64,000 nt of DNA from G963662605 sp963667005 (GCA_963667005.1 OY762937.1:3100001-3164000), one strand, 5' to 3'. Positions 1 to 9,002 are shown, counted from the stretch's first letter. Notes: a model not told the origin generated them from the letters alone. Program-made: numbers and translations.

Positions 1-398
1 GCTGTACAAGAGATGCTTTCATGGACACTTCGTATTCCTGGTTCAATAAAGAATATGACGAATATGTACCAGATACCGCCTTTGTTCAACAACTGACTCC
101 CCTGCTTAAAGACCTTTCAATTAAAATTGTCATGGGCACATGGTGCAGTGACAGTCATGAACAAGTGCCGCGGTTCTTTAAGCTTACTGATGAATTGAAT
201 TTCAATGAAAAGAATATTCAAATAATATGCGTCGATAGGAATAAAAAAGGTCTTGCTGACGAAGTCTCGGGTTTGTCAATTGAAAAGGTTCCAACTTTCA
301 TCTTTTACAAGTCGAATACTGAGATTGGAAGAATTATAGAAACGCCGGAAAAATCTTTAGAATCTCATCTGCTCTCTATTCTAAAAAATTCAAAATAA
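1..398 (+). CDS. Thioredoxin-family protein, 5' end missing
   Basis: The reading frame is open to the window edge (from base 3, before the first ATG at 21), so the true start lies upstream and this is a 3' fragment of at least 131 residues. The thioredoxin fold is indicated by a GTWCSDS active-site loop, followed by VPRF, a central beta strand (IQIICVD) and the cis-proline loop KVPTFIF. The active site has only one Cys: the resolving Cys of CxxC is Ser (C-S-D-S). Such WCxDS proteins are known in Bacteroidota-type genomes as thioredoxin-family proteins of unclear substrate. A monothiol mechanism is inferred. Nothing is visible of the upstream neighbour. Confidence 0.8.
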   Translation, partial: CTRDAFMDTSYSWFNKEYDEYVPDTAFVQQLTPLLKDLSIKIVMGTWCSDSHEQVPRFFKLTDELNFNEKNIQIICVDRNKKGLADEVSGLSIEKVPTFIFYKSNTEIGRIIETPEKSLESHLLSILKNSK

Positions 399-423
399 AA
401 AAGGAGAGGAATTTTTCCTCTCC
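391..423 (-). terminator. Intrinsic terminator of the C1 peptidase gene
   Basis: Perfect 9-bp stem GGAGAGGAA (403-411) / TTCCTCTCC (415-423) with a 3-nt loop. Read on the minus strand it is followed by a U-rich tract (complement of 391-402), 22 bp after the peptidase stop. It may also serve the plus-strand thioredoxin gene, which ends just before it, but there is no T-run on that side. Confidence 0.7.
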
Positions 424-444
424 TCACATCTTATCAAACCACTA

Positions 445-1665
445 TTAATTAAATTTCTTCAATAAGTCTTTCACGAAATCTTTGTGAACCATGAAATCCA
501 TAATTTTCAGTTTCACGTAATCTTCGCGATAAAAATAATATCCTTTTACATCACCGTTTCTCGATCCTGAACCTGAATCTTTAATAAGGAACCAGGTAGT
601 TCCATCCTTAACGAGATAGCCTACTGCATGCAAGCCATGATCGTCCTGAGTTGTTCCGTTATTAAATCTGAATTCGCGTGCATCATCGTTAATATATTCA
701 GCAGGAATATCGAACGTCGGAACAATAGCCGCATTATGCCAGCCGTCATGTCCCACTTCCGATACATCGCCGCCAATAACGCAAGTTCCACCGTTTTTTA
801 ATACACTCTTCATCGCGTTAATGTATTCGTCTAACGAAACATTATAATATGTAGAGTCATGCCACCAGTTATCCTCAACTGTATATTCAACTTGTTTATA
901 GAACGGTTTTTCTTTTAATGACATTAAATCAACATAATCGTCAAGATTGAGACGGACATAATTCTTCAGGAATTGCATTGGAGTGTACTTCTTACCTTCA
1001 TAAACAAACTCCGTAGGTGGTTCACCAAGATAGTGATTAAGTATTGAACGAACTGTTTTAACCACAGTTTCTTCATCCCATGCATTTGATGTTTTTAGAC
1101 CTTGAAGGTAGCCATTAATTTCATCAAAGAGTTTTTTATGATCGTGAAATTTCTGTCCCGTGGGAAGTCCGTCATACACTGATTCAGGTACTATTCCGTA
1201 CTGTTCCCAAATCCGGCAAACTGCGTTAGCTTCGGAGCCTTCACCAATAACTGAGTTACCTCTCTCCTTCACGAATCTCTTCGCTTTTTCAAGATATTCA
1301 TAATACACCGTATGCATCTCAGAGAGTTTTACTTTTACGTTGAACTGACGATTAATTTCCGATTCAAAAAACGATGTGGTTGAAAAACACCAGCAAGTCC
1401 CTGTTCTACCTTGTGAGATCGGGTCATTATGCCAGTAACTCGTGAATTCCTTAGTGGACTTGGGAATATCAATTCCGGTAAAATCAACCCGGAAAGTTTT
1501 TTTCTTGTCTGTGGAAGGAGTGTAGTCATTCAACTGCCGGAGAATTTCATCATAGAATCCTTCTTTCGGATCTCTGAATTCACTCTTCGTTACATTTTTA
1601 TCCTGCGCAGAAATATTGAACATGAATACAATCAATAAAACGGGGATGTATTTCAAAAATTTCAT
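445..1665 (-). CDS. Secreted C1 cysteine peptidase, bleomycin hydrolase/PepC-like
   Basis: 406 residues starting with a signal peptide (about 1-20, ending SAQ). The papain-like oxyanion/nucleophile segment is QGRTGTCWCFS with Gln85 and Cys91. The His segment is HGLHAVGY with His346 as the likely catalytic His. The third segment reads LIKDSGSG with Asp363 where papain-family enzymes normally have Asn (NSWG). This pattern is closest to the PepC/bleomycin hydrolase branch (C1B), which are normally cytoplasmic aminopeptidases; here the protein is predicted to be exported to the periplasm. It is a single gene, separated by about 120 bp from the pectin operon upstream. An active aminopeptidase is likely but the Asn-to-Asp change leaves some doubt. 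Confidence 0.8.
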   Translation of the reverse strand: MKFLKYIPVLLIVFMFNISAQDKNVTKSEFRDPKEGFYDEILRQLNDYTPSTDKKKTFRVDFTGIDIPKSTKEFTSYWHNDPISQGRTGTCWCFSTTSFFESEINRQFNVKVKLSEMHTVYYEYLEKAKRFVKERGNSVIGEGSEANAVCRIWEQYGIVPESVYDGLPTGQKFHDHKKLFDEINGYLQGLKTSNAWDEETVVKTVRSILNHYLGEPPTEFVYEGKKYTPMQFLKNYVRLNLDDYVDLMSLKEKPFYKQVEYTVEDNWWHDSTYYNVSLDEYINAMKSVLKNGGTCVIGGDVSEVGHDGWHNAAIVPTFDIPAEYINDDAREFRFNNGTTQDDHGLHAVGYLVKDGTTWFLIKDSGSGSRNGDVKGYYFYREDYVKLKIMDFMVHKDFVKDLLKKFN

Positions 1666-1735
1666 TGAAACCTCTATCTGTATCGAAAAAGCTTTAAATA
1701 TGAACTCAAAATAAACTTTTTCTATATAATTAATA

Positions 1736-1762
1736 ATATAAAAAACGCCTCATAAGAGGCGT
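1736..1762 (-). terminator. Intrinsic terminator of the pectin operon
   Basis: Stem ACGCCTC (1745-1751) / GAGGCGT (1756-1762), loop ATAA, followed on the minus strand by a run of T (complement of the A-run at 1740-1745). It lies 27 bp after the stop of the last lyase gene. Confidence 0.8.
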
Positions 1763-1789
1763 AAATAAATCAAAGTGCACACGTTCATG

Positions 1790-3055
1790 CTACTTCATTA
1801 AAATCATTTTTCTTGTAAGCTTTGAATTCCCCGCAGTCAAGGTGTAGAGATACATACCGCTTGAAAGATTCTTTCCGCTAAACCGAGCCTGATACTGCCC
1901 TGCTGATTTCACTTCATTAACCAGCTCGGCAACTTTTTCACCCATTGTGTTATAAACCCGGAGTGTTACAAGAGTTGATTTTGGAACTTCATAATTAATA
2001 ACCGTTTCAGGGTTAAAAGGATTCGGATAATTTTGCAGCAACGAGAATTTATCTGCTTTTTGATTGCCATCAGTTTGTATACCGGTCGTGATGATACCAA
2101 CACCTGCCTGACTCTGAACGAGCGAAGGAATATCCGCTGCATTGTCAAGTGTATATGAATATGTTACTTCCGGCACTCCGGTCATAACATATCCCGTCGG
2201 TTTGTAACTACCAACCTGAATCACCGGTGAGCCGCAGCCGTCGTATAGGTTTTTCCGCTCAACAACGTCCCCTTCCGGAGAATCCTGATATCCGCTATGC
2301 ATAGGTACGGGAATGTTTTTAAAGTAATTCCCCTCAACCATAACCTTTGCTGAACAAGCAGATACAACGCCATACAAAGAATCATTATCGTAATAGTTGT
2401 TGTACACATGAACCCAGCCGAATCGAACGCGAGGGTGACGCTGAACAGTTCTATCCCACCAATTATGATGTACTGAAACTTTGAGGTAGCCAATATCGGC
2501 AGTATTTCCGTCTTTATGTCCGATGAGCATTGTTTTCGAGTGGTTGTAAAATTTACAATAAGAAACTGTGATATAGTTTGATTGTTCTTTGATATCCAGA
2601 CACCCATCGGCGCAATTAGTAAAATTGCAGTGATCTACCCAGATATGTGTGCTGCTGTTGGTGATACCGACACCATCCTCGGAAGAATTTTTAAACGTAA
2701 TGTTTCTGATGATAATATTACTCATCTTGTACATATAAACGCCACCGCCGTCAATGGCCGCATCCGAACCCAAACCGATGATAGTTTTATTAGAACGGCA
2801 GTTTTTCATTCCACTATAAGAAATCGTGCCTTTGACCTGAATAATCAGCGGAACTGCTTGATCCATGTAATTAAGAAATTCAGTTGCATTTGTGGCAGTT
2901 ACAACTGCACCGCCTGCACCTCCGGTAGTTCCACCATCCAATGAAGCGAATCCATCCGGCGTGTCCGACAATAGTTTATTGTACTGTGCAACCGATACTG
3001 AATAAGAAAAAATGAAAGTAAATGCAATAAGTAGTAAATTCTTTGTGTGTTTCAT
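1790..3055 (-). CDS. T9SS-exported pectate lyase, PL1 family (a)
   Basis: 421 residues: signal peptide (1-23), PL1 parallel beta-helix (about 30-325) and a type IX sorting domain (about 337-421, NYPNPFNP at 342-349, ending in TRKMILMK). PL1 hallmarks are present: IWVDHCNF at 138-145, Asp-rich calcium-site region around 150-154 and RHPRVRFG at 206-213, which contains the RxPxxR motif with the catalytic Arg. Expected reaction is calcium-dependent beta-elimination of polygalacturonate outside the cell. Last gene of the operon, 7 bp after lyase b. Compared with the two sister lyases it lacks the insert between WVDH and the Asp-rich segment. Confidence 0.93.
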   Translation of the reverse strand: MKHTKNLLLIAFTFIFSYSVSVAQYNKLLSDTPDGFASLDGGTTGGAGGAVVTATNATEFLNYMDQAVPLIIQVKGTISYSGMKNCRSNKTIIGLGSDAAIDGGGVYMYKMSNIIIRNITFKNSSEDGVGITNSSTHIWVDHCNFTNCADGCLDIKEQSNYITVSYCKFYNHSKTMLIGHKDGNTADIGYLKVSVHHNWWDRTVQRHPRVRFGWVHVYNNYYDNDSLYGVVSACSAKVMVEGNYFKNIPVPMHSGYQDSPEGDVVERKNLYDGCGSPVIQVGSYKPTGYVMTGVPEVTYSYTLDNAADIPSLVQSQAGVGIITTGIQTDGNQKADKFSLLQNYPNPFNPETVINYEVPKSTLVTLRVYNTMGEKVAELVNEVKSAGQYQARFSGKNLSSGMYLYTLTAGNSKLTRKMILMK

Positions 3056-3062
3056 ATAATAC

Positions 3063-4325
3063 CTACTTCATTAAAATCATTTTTTTAGTTTCGGCATAAC
3101 CGTTGGTTGTCAGGCGGTAAAAATATATGCCGCTCGGGTAACTTGACATATTGACAAAGTAGTTATATGTCCCGGCCGATTTTACTTCGTTAACAACGGT
3201 TTTAATTTCTTTACCAAGGTTGTCATAGATTTTAAGCAATACACTTCCTGATTTCGCCAGCTGAAATTCAATGCTGGTCTGCGGATTGAACGGGTTTGGA
3301 TAGTTCTGAATCAATGCCGTTGATTCTGGACGGATATTACCACTTTTTTCAACACTGGTTAATTTTCCAACCCCGGCTTTCGTCATAACTGTACTGGGTA
3401 TGGTGGATGCACTATCAAGTGAGTATGAATAGTAGGTGTTTGCCTCAAAAGCGGTGCCACGGATTTGTGGTGTGCCGGAATTATCATATACATTATACCT
3501 CTCAACCAAATCACCTGCCGGTGATTCAGCATATCCGCAATATGAGGGGTAAGCAACACCTTTAAAATAATTGGCCTCTACTAATACATCTGCTTCACAG
3601 CAGGATGCGACTCCGTAAAGTTCGTTACTGTCATAGTAATTATTATAACAATGAACTATACCATACCGTACGCGCGGATGACGCTGACGGGTAGCATTGA
3701 ACCAATTATGATGGAAAGTACATTTTAGATAGCCGATGTCTTGACTGTAGCTATCACTCATACCGATAAGAATATCTTTACTGTGATTAACAAATTCACA
3801 ATAAGTAACTGTGATGTAATTGGAGCAGCGTGTTATATCCAGCAAACCGTCATGGCTTGCAGCCTCAGGGTCAGCAACCGCGCCGTCTGTAAACGTGCAA
3901 TGATCTATCCAGAAATTATTCGAATTTTGATTTATTTTTATACAATCATCTTGAGCATCTGAAAATAATATATTTCGAATGATTACGTTTGTTCGTTTGT
4001 AAAATTCCAGTCCGCCCCCGGTAAACTCTGCTCCTGCACCCACACCAATCAAGGATTTGTTGCCCCGGCATGTGGTCATACCGGAAAGCTGGTACTTACC
4101 TTCAAGAAGAAGTACAAGCTTCTCATCAGAATCCATCAGATCTTTCAATGAATCAAGATTTGACACCTTGACAATACGGCCGCCATAACCGCCAGTTGTG
4201 CCGCCATTCAATGATGCAAAACCATCCGGTTTTTCAGCAAGTACTGTATTAATATCAAATTGTGCCCTAAGTTGCATAGACGCAATTAATATAATAATAA
4301 GAAAAACACTTTTAGCAATTTTCAT
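3063..4325 (-). CDS. T9SS-exported pectate lyase, PL1 family (b)
   Basis: 420 residues: signal peptide (about 1-22, ending LRAQ), PL1 beta-helix with FWIDHCTF around 138-145, the calcium-binding region SHDGLLD around 157-163 and RHPRVRYG at 215-222, then a T9SS sorting domain with NYPNPFNP and a terminal KKMILMK. Expected to cleave de-esterified homogalacturonan by beta-elimination. It sits 14 bp downstream of lyase c and 7 bp upstream of lyase a, so it is co-transcribed. The protein is clearly a paralogue of its neighbours, but loops around the substrate cleft differ, which would fit different preferred methylation or chain length (inference). Confidence 0.93.
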   Translation of the reverse strand: MKIAKSVFLIIILIASMQLRAQFDINTVLAEKPDGFASLNGGTTGGYGGRIVKVSNLDSLKDLMDSDEKLVLLLEGKYQLSGMTTCRGNKSLIGVGAGAEFTGGGLEFYKRTNVIIRNILFSDAQDDCIKINQNSNNFWIDHCTFTDGAVADPEAASHDGLLDITRCSNYITVTYCEFVNHSKDILIGMSDSYSQDIGYLKCTFHHNWFNATRQRHPRVRYGIVHCYNNYYDSNELYGVASCCEADVLVEANYFKGVAYPSYCGYAESPAGDLVERYNVYDNSGTPQIRGTAFEANTYYSYSLDSASTIPSTVMTKAGVGKLTSVEKSGNIRPESTALIQNYPNPFNPQTSIEFQLAKSGSVLLKIYDNLGKEIKTVVNEVKSAGTYNYFVNMSSYPSGIYFYRLTTNGYAETKKMILMK

Positions 4326-4339
4326 GAAAATCCTCTTAT

Positions 4340-5668
4340 TTACTTCAATAACATCATTTTTTTAGTTAAGCTCTCTCCTCCGGAACGGAGCACATATACG
4401 TATACACCACTTGGATAATTAACAGCATTGAACAAAGCAGAATACTCTCCTGCCTGTTGATACTGGTTAACAAGAGTTTCTATTTGTTTTCCCAGCATAT
4501 CATAAACAGATAACGTGACAAATCCGTTGTTCTTCAGTTGATAACTGATTTTTGTACTAGGGTTAAACGGATTCGGATAGTTTTGCTGTAACTCGAATTT
4601 TGCAGGTGTAACGCTGCCGCTTTCTTTCACATCAGTCACATTCACTTTTCCGCTGCCGGCATAAAGTTGCAACATTGCCGGAATAGTTGCGGGATCATCG
4701 ACGGTGTAGGCATATACACTTGAAGGCTCAAAAGCCATACCAGCAGTTTTAGCTCCGGTTCCACAGCCGCTGTAAATATTGTTCCTTTCGACAACTTCCC
4801 CCGGACCGGAATCTTGATAACCGATTTCAATTGCAGTCGGAACGTTGAGAAAATAACAACCTTCAATAACCACCTTTGCATTTTCAGTGGAGGCCACGCC
4901 ATATAATTTATTGTTATCTTCAAAACAATTAAGTACATGAGCCCTGCCGTAACGTACACGAGGATGTCTCTGCCAGGTTGATTCAAACCAATTGTGATGG
5001 TAGGTAACCGATAACACAGAATCTTGGTAATCACCATCAGTGTGCCCCATCAGGCAGGTTTTACTATGATTTGTAAAATGACACCATGATACGGTCACAT
5101 TGGTGCAAGTTCGCTTTATATCTAAGGCACCATCATGATTGGCATCACCATATTCACCGGGATCAGGTGTTGCCCCATCAGTAAATGTACAATGATCAAC
5201 CCAGATATGGTGCGTTTCTGCGTCACGGATGTCAATGCCGTCTACAGGGCAATCCCAAAACTCGATATTCCTTATGATGATATTGTAACTCGTTTCAACT
5301 TCAAGTCCGAATCCTTGAAAGCGGGCGTTTGTACCAAGCCCGACAATGGTGATGTTTGCATTGTTTTTGAAGTAGATCATTTTATCGCCGGCAACGTTGA
5401 CAACTCCAGATATTTGAATTATCGTGGGAGGCAAAGAGGGATTCTTATCAGATCGTAGACTGCGCAAAAGTTTATACAATGTATCGGCATTATTTATTGT
5501 GTAAACTTTTCCACCGGCTCCTCCGGTAGTGCCGTTTTGCCCCCGCGCGTTCAGTGAGGCAAAACCGATTGGTGCTGTAGTCCAAGTATCAGCAGCGTTA
5601 TAGGATTGTGAATACGCTGCCGTTACAATGAGCAGCCACCCCAGAAATAAAGTAGCATGTCTTATCAT
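4340..5668 (-). CDS. T9SS-exported pectate lyase, PL1 family (c)
   Basis: 442 residues: signal peptide (about 1-21), PL1 catalytic beta-helix and T9SS sorting domain (NYPNPFNP, ending KKMMLLK). Motifs: HHIWVDHCTF around 153-162, a Gly/Asp-rich insertion ending in NHDGALDIK (about 178-186), and RHPRVRYG at 234-241. In domain plan its catalytic part is closest to the large lyase at 34.9-37.7 kb, sharing the TRNEN/ARGQNGTTGG-type N-terminal turn and the FWDC-DGIDIRD-ETHH segment. Second gene of the operon, 32 bp after the PL9 gene. Confidence 0.93.
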   Translation of the reverse strand: MIRHATLFLGWLLIVTAAYSQSYNAADTWTTAPIGFASLNARGQNGTTGGAGGKVYTINNADTLYKLLRSLRSDKNPSLPPTIIQISGVVNVAGDKMIYFKNNANITIVGLGTNARFQGFGLEVETSYNIIIRNIEFWDCPVDGIDIRDAETHHIWVDHCTFTDGATPDPGEYGDANHDGALDIKRTCTNVTVSWCHFTNHSKTCLMGHTDGDYQDSVLSVTYHHNWFESTWQRHPRVRYGRAHVLNCFEDNNKLYGVASTENAKVVIEGCYFLNVPTAIEIGYQDSGPGEVVERNNIYSGCGTGAKTAGMAFEPSSVYAYTVDDPATIPAMLQLYAGSGKVNVTDVKESGSVTPAKFELQQNYPNPFNPSTKISYQLKNNGFVTLSVYDMLGKQIETLVNQYQQAGEYSALFNAVNYPSGVYVYVLRSGGESLTKKMMLLK

Positions 5669-5700
5669 TTCTTCTCATCCAATAATTAAAATAATAAGTG

Positions 5701-7206
5701 TTATTTGACTAAGTTCATTTTCCTTGTTAAAGTCATACCCTCGCCAGCCAACCGGCAGAAGTAAATTCCGGATGAAAGGTTAGCTGCATTGAACGTATAT
5801 GAATATGTACCTGCTGTCAGCTGTCCATTGAATAGAACAGCCACTTCCTGGCCAACTGTATTGTAAACTTTCAACGAATAATTACCAAGCATCGGCAGAT
5901 TAAAAGTAATTCTGGTTGACGGATTAAACGGGTTCGGATAATTTTGTTCAAGTGTGAAATCTTTGAAATTAGACATTGATATTTTTTCAATATCAGTAGT
6001 TGATGCAGTTTCAAAACATCCGATATCCGGTTTATTACCGTTATAAGTAATTCCTGAATATACGGTGCCTGCATTTACTAAAGCGCTGGTGGTTTTTAGA
6101 TGCATGAACTTCACATCCGGTAAACTGCCATCTGCTTTCCGGGCACCTCGAACCCCGGTTGTATCAGTGCTAAGAAAATCACTCGCTGTTGTACTTAGCG
6201 GACTTGTCCATCCATTCGTTGTCTGAACAACCCAGCTTGCTAATGAATTTGATGCGCCTAAAGAAACACAGTTTTCTACGGTTGCGATTTTTCCTGATGC
6301 CAGCGCAAGTGAAATTGCAAAATTTGTCCCATTGGTATATGCAGTGCAATTTATAAGTGTCATTGACCCCAAGTCATTATTCTGGTCAAATCCTTTAACG
6401 CGGTTATAAAAAGAAAGACAGCGCTTAAGAACTGCGTTGTGGCGCAAGTCTTTATTGTCGCTTCCGCCCATTTTAAATCCATTACCATTGCCTGAACTTT
6501 TACTGCCGCTTTTCAGGTATCCGTTAGCAAAACACCAGCAGTTCTCATACGTGGTTGTTATGTCATCTGAAGGACGCATGTAACCATCATAGCCGTCATC
6601 AGAATTCTGCCATGACCGGCACCCATAAAAATAATTACCTGTACCGACATCTAACTTTGGAGAAAAACCATCAGCATTCCCCTGACTTGCATCGACATTA
6701 AAATATGAATCACAATTAACTATTTGGTTGTTTTCTGCACCACCGCCCAATTGAAGACCTGAGTCAGCATTTTCATAAAATGAACAAAACTCAATAATGT
6801 TATTTGAGCCGGAAATATTCATTCCGTTATCAGCAGCTTTATAAATGTCAATTCCTTTAATATGCCAATACGAGCCTGACAGAGAGATTCCTCTATAACC
6901 ACTGGAAGCTGCCATACCTGAGCAATTCAGTACCGGTCTCTCGTTATTATAAGCGAACAAGTGATAATATGCGGTGCTTGTTCCACTCTTTGAAATTTTT
7001 ATTGTTGAGGCTATAGTATAATTACCACCACGTACAAATACAGTATCTCCGGCAGCCGCTTTGTTAATTCCTGCGGTTATTGTTGCAAGCGGGGCTGTCA
7101 GTGTTCCAGCATTACTATCGCTTCCGGATGGTGACACATAGATTCCCGCGATACCCTTAACTCCAAACACAGCTATACATATGAATACAATCAGTCTGTT
7201 AATCAT
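5701..7206 (-). CDS. T9SS-exported pectate lyase, PL9 family
   Basis: 501 residues: signal peptide (about 1-20), right-handed parallel beta-helix and a T9SS sorting domain (NYPNPFNPSTRI, ending RKMNLVK). The family call rests on the calcium-site pattern: Asp179 in NADGFSPK, then Asp203, Asp204 and Asp207 in SDDGYDGY. The spacings (24, 1, 3) are the same as those I recall for Pel9A of Dickeya (Asp209, 233, 234, 237), and Lys245 in GNGFKMGG falls close to the expected Bronsted-base Lys. PL9 enzymes cleave polygalacturonate by beta-elimination. It is the first gene of the four-lyase operon, so its 5' region carries the operon promoter. Confidence 0.9.
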   Translation of the reverse strand: MINRLIVFICIAVFGVKGIAGIYVSPSGSDSNAGTLTAPLATITAGINKAAAGDTVFVRGGNYTIASTIKISKSGTSTAYYHLFAYNNERPVLNCSGMAASSGYRGISLSGSYWHIKGIDIYKAADNGMNISGSNNIIEFCSFYENADSGLQLGGGAENNQIVNCDSYFNVDASQGNADGFSPKLDVGTGNYFYGCRSWQNSDDGYDGYMRPSDDITTTYENCWCFANGYLKSGSKSSGNGNGFKMGGSDNKDLRHNAVLKRCLSFYNRVKGFDQNNDLGSMTLINCTAYTNGTNFAISLALASGKIATVENCVSLGASNSLASWVVQTTNGWTSPLSTTASDFLSTDTTGVRGARKADGSLPDVKFMHLKTTSALVNAGTVYSGITYNGNKPDIGCFETASTTDIEKISMSNFKDFTLEQNYPNPFNPSTRITFNLPMLGNYSLKVYNTVGQEVAVLFNGQLTAGTYSYTFNAANLSSGIYFCRLAGEGMTLTRKMNLVK

Positions 7207-7543
7207 TTGATCCTGTTATAAATTATCTATAAAATTGAAATAGTCTAAATTTTTAGTAATACACAATTGGATTTGTTAGTCAAGAATCATATAAACGATA
7301 AGCTTGAAAGACAAGTTATACGTGAGATAGTAAGGTAATAGAAGAAAAGCTTAATCGTTAAAGTAACCGGTACATTTACCGCTTACATAATTACAAAAAT
7401 TCATCGAATTATACAAGCCCAAATATTATAGGCTCACTCCGAATATTTCTGATAGCTTTTGGAATAATTCCCTTTTTTAATTAGTTTCATCACTGAACAC
7501 CAGTATTTATTCAACACTAAATATTAGGCTTAGGTCTTTAGCA
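7207..7543. other. Divergent intergenic region, pectin operon / LysE gene
   Basis: 337 bp, AT-rich, between two divergent genes, so it must hold both promoters. I see no ORF of note and no strong hairpin. Only a 6-bp ACCGGT palindrome (about 7366-7371) and a TTAATCGTTAA segment (about 7351-7361) stand out as possible operator material. No clear -35/-10 pair could be assigned. Confidence 0.4.
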
Positions 7544-8185
7544 ATGGTATTTCTCATCGGTATAGCTATAGGATTCTGTATGGCCGTCCCTATCGGGCCG
7601 ATCGGAATCATATTTATCCGGAAGGCTTTGGCAGAGGGTATTAAAAGAGCGTTTGTGGTTGCTCTTGGGGCTGCAACAGCTGATTTTATGTACGGAGCAA
7701 TTGCTGCGTTCGGTCTGACTGTGATAGAAGATCTGATTGAATCTCAAATGATTCCAATAAGACTTATCGGCGGAGTAATATTATTCTATCTTGGATATAA
7801 AACCTATACATCTCATCCTGTACTGCTTAAGGACACCCCTAAGAATGGGAACCATCTCACAACATACCTTTCAACTGTCTTTCTGACTTTAACTAACCCG
7901 GCGACAATTATCGGCTTTCTTGGTATTTTTGCTACATTGGGACTTGGGAAAGGATTAGCACCTTTTACTGCATCAGAATTATCCATCGGCATTTTCGCCG
8001 GATCCTTCCTGTGGTTTTTGACTCTGAGTTATTTTGTGAGATTATTTAGAAAAAAGCTTAATGAAGAAGGTTTATGGTGGGTAAATAAAATATCAGGGGT
8101 ACTTATAATAATTTGTGGTGTGCTGGTATTCCTGAGTGTATTAAAATTTGTCGGTATTCATATAAAATTTCTTGAATGGCTCTGA
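7544..8185 (+). CDS. LysE/RhtB-type amino-acid exporter family membrane protein
   Basis: 213 residues with about six hydrophobic segments. The N-terminus has the family signature: hydrophobic helix, AVPIGPIGIIFIRKAL, then GIKRAFVVALGAATADFMYG. A central TNPATIIGFLGIF segment matches the second LysE repeat. LysE proteins export amino acids or related small molecules across the inner membrane; the substrate cannot be told here. Monocistronic, reading away from the pectin operon and ending at a strong convergent hairpin. Confidence 0.82.
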   Translation: MVFLIGIAIGFCMAVPIGPIGIIFIRKALAEGIKRAFVVALGAATADFMYGAIAAFGLTVIEDLIESQMIPIRLIGGVILFYLGYKTYTSHPVLLKDTPKNGNHLTTYLSTVFLTLTNPATIIGFLGIFATLGLGKGLAPFTASELSIGIFAGSFLWFLTLSYFVRLFRKKLNEEGLWWVNKISGVLIIICGVLVFLSVLKFVGIHIKFLEWL

Positions 8186-8205
8186 GAAACACAGAGCCAT
8201 TCAAG
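8171..8205. terminator. Long convergent hairpin after the LysE gene
   Basis: Perfect 14-bp inverted repeat: CTTGAATGGCTCTG (8171-8184) and CAGAGCCATTCAAG (8192-8205), loop 7 nt. It overlaps the last codons and stop of the LysE gene and lies before the end of the convergent T9SS gene. There is no long T-run on either side, so efficiency as an intrinsic terminator is uncertain. Confidence 0.6.
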
Positions 8206-8216
8206 GTAAAACTAAT

Positions 8217-9002
8217 TTACTTTGTCAGAACCATTTTCTTAATCTGCGAAAAACTTCCCGCTGTAAGCTTATACAAATAAACTCCTGAAGGCAAATTGCT
8301 TGCATTAAATGACACTGCGTATTCACCTGCTGCACGCTGCTCATCAACAAGTTTAGAAATTTCTTTTCCTGCCATATCATAAACCGTTAAAGTAACATGC
8401 TCACTTTTGGCAAGAGAAAATGAAATTTTTGTTGAAGGGTTGAATGGATTCGGATAATTTTGATTCAACTTGTAGCTGACATTTTTTGCGCTATTGTCTT
8501 TAACATCAGTTGCGGCTGTAACCGTAACGGAGAAATTCGGGGCAAAATTCCAAGCTGGTTTGCTGCTTGTACTGCCGGCTCCTGTTGCATATAATGTAAC
8601 AGTTCCAGCTGTTGCAGGAGCGGTGTACTTGAAAGTATAGACAACAGAGCCAGAACCTGAATTGTTCGCCTTATGAGTAAGTTCTGTTCCGTTTACTTTA
8701 AGTTTTGTATCTGTTGCTAAGGCTAAGGTACCACTTGAAGCTGCAATATCAACTCCTGAATTGATAGTACCCGAAGCTGCGACAGTTACGGTATAAGTTC
8801 CAGAAGCACCAGCTGCTAAGGTAGCTGGACCGGCAATCGTAACAGTTGTAGAAGTAGACTTTGAATGGCAAGAACATCCGCTTGTCCCACTTTTAGATGT
8901 ACATCCAGCAACACCAGAGGCGTAGCCAAATACAGAGTCATTAATCAATATTGTGAGGACAAGCATAAAAATAGCCGTCAAAGATATAGTAACATTTTTC
9001 AT
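8217..9002 (-). CDS. T9SS client with choice-of-anchor V-like domain
   Basis: 261 residues from the ATG at 9002, chosen over an upstream in-frame ATG at 9059 because a GACGGAG ribosome-binding site precedes it and the protein then begins directly with a signal peptide (MKNVTISL..., ending about residue 28 VFGYA). The mature protein has a short Cys-rich segment (C-TSKSGTSG-CSCH), a Ser/Thr/Gly/Ala-rich beta-sandwich resembling choice-of-anchor V domains (about 45-165), and a T9SS sorting domain (about 182-261). In related proteins the N-terminal Cys segment often carries CxxCH; here it is CxCH. Function unknown; likely cell-surface attached. Confidence 0.75.
   Translation of the reverse strand: MKNVTISLTAIFMLVLTILINDSVFGYASGVAGCTSKSGTSGCSCHSKSTSTTVTIAGPATLAAGASGTYTVTVAASGTINSGVDIAASSGTLALATDTKLKVNGTELTHKANNSGSGSVVYTFKYTAPATAGTVTLYATGAGSTSSKPAWNFAPNFSVTVTAATDVKDNSAKNVSYKLNQNYPNPFNPSTKISFSLAKSEHVTLTVYDMAGKEISKLVDEQRAAGEYAVSFNASNLPSGVYLYKLTAGSFSQIKKMVLTK

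Noticed and set aside
1790..5668. Three PL1 genes as assembly duplication
   Set aside because: Protein sequences differ in many places and intergenic DNA is not repeated, so they are true paralogues.
7348..7380. Possible LacI-type operator upstream of the pectin operon
   Set aside because: Only a 6-bp central palindrome (ACCGGT) is exact; outer bases do not match, so it was not listed as a site.
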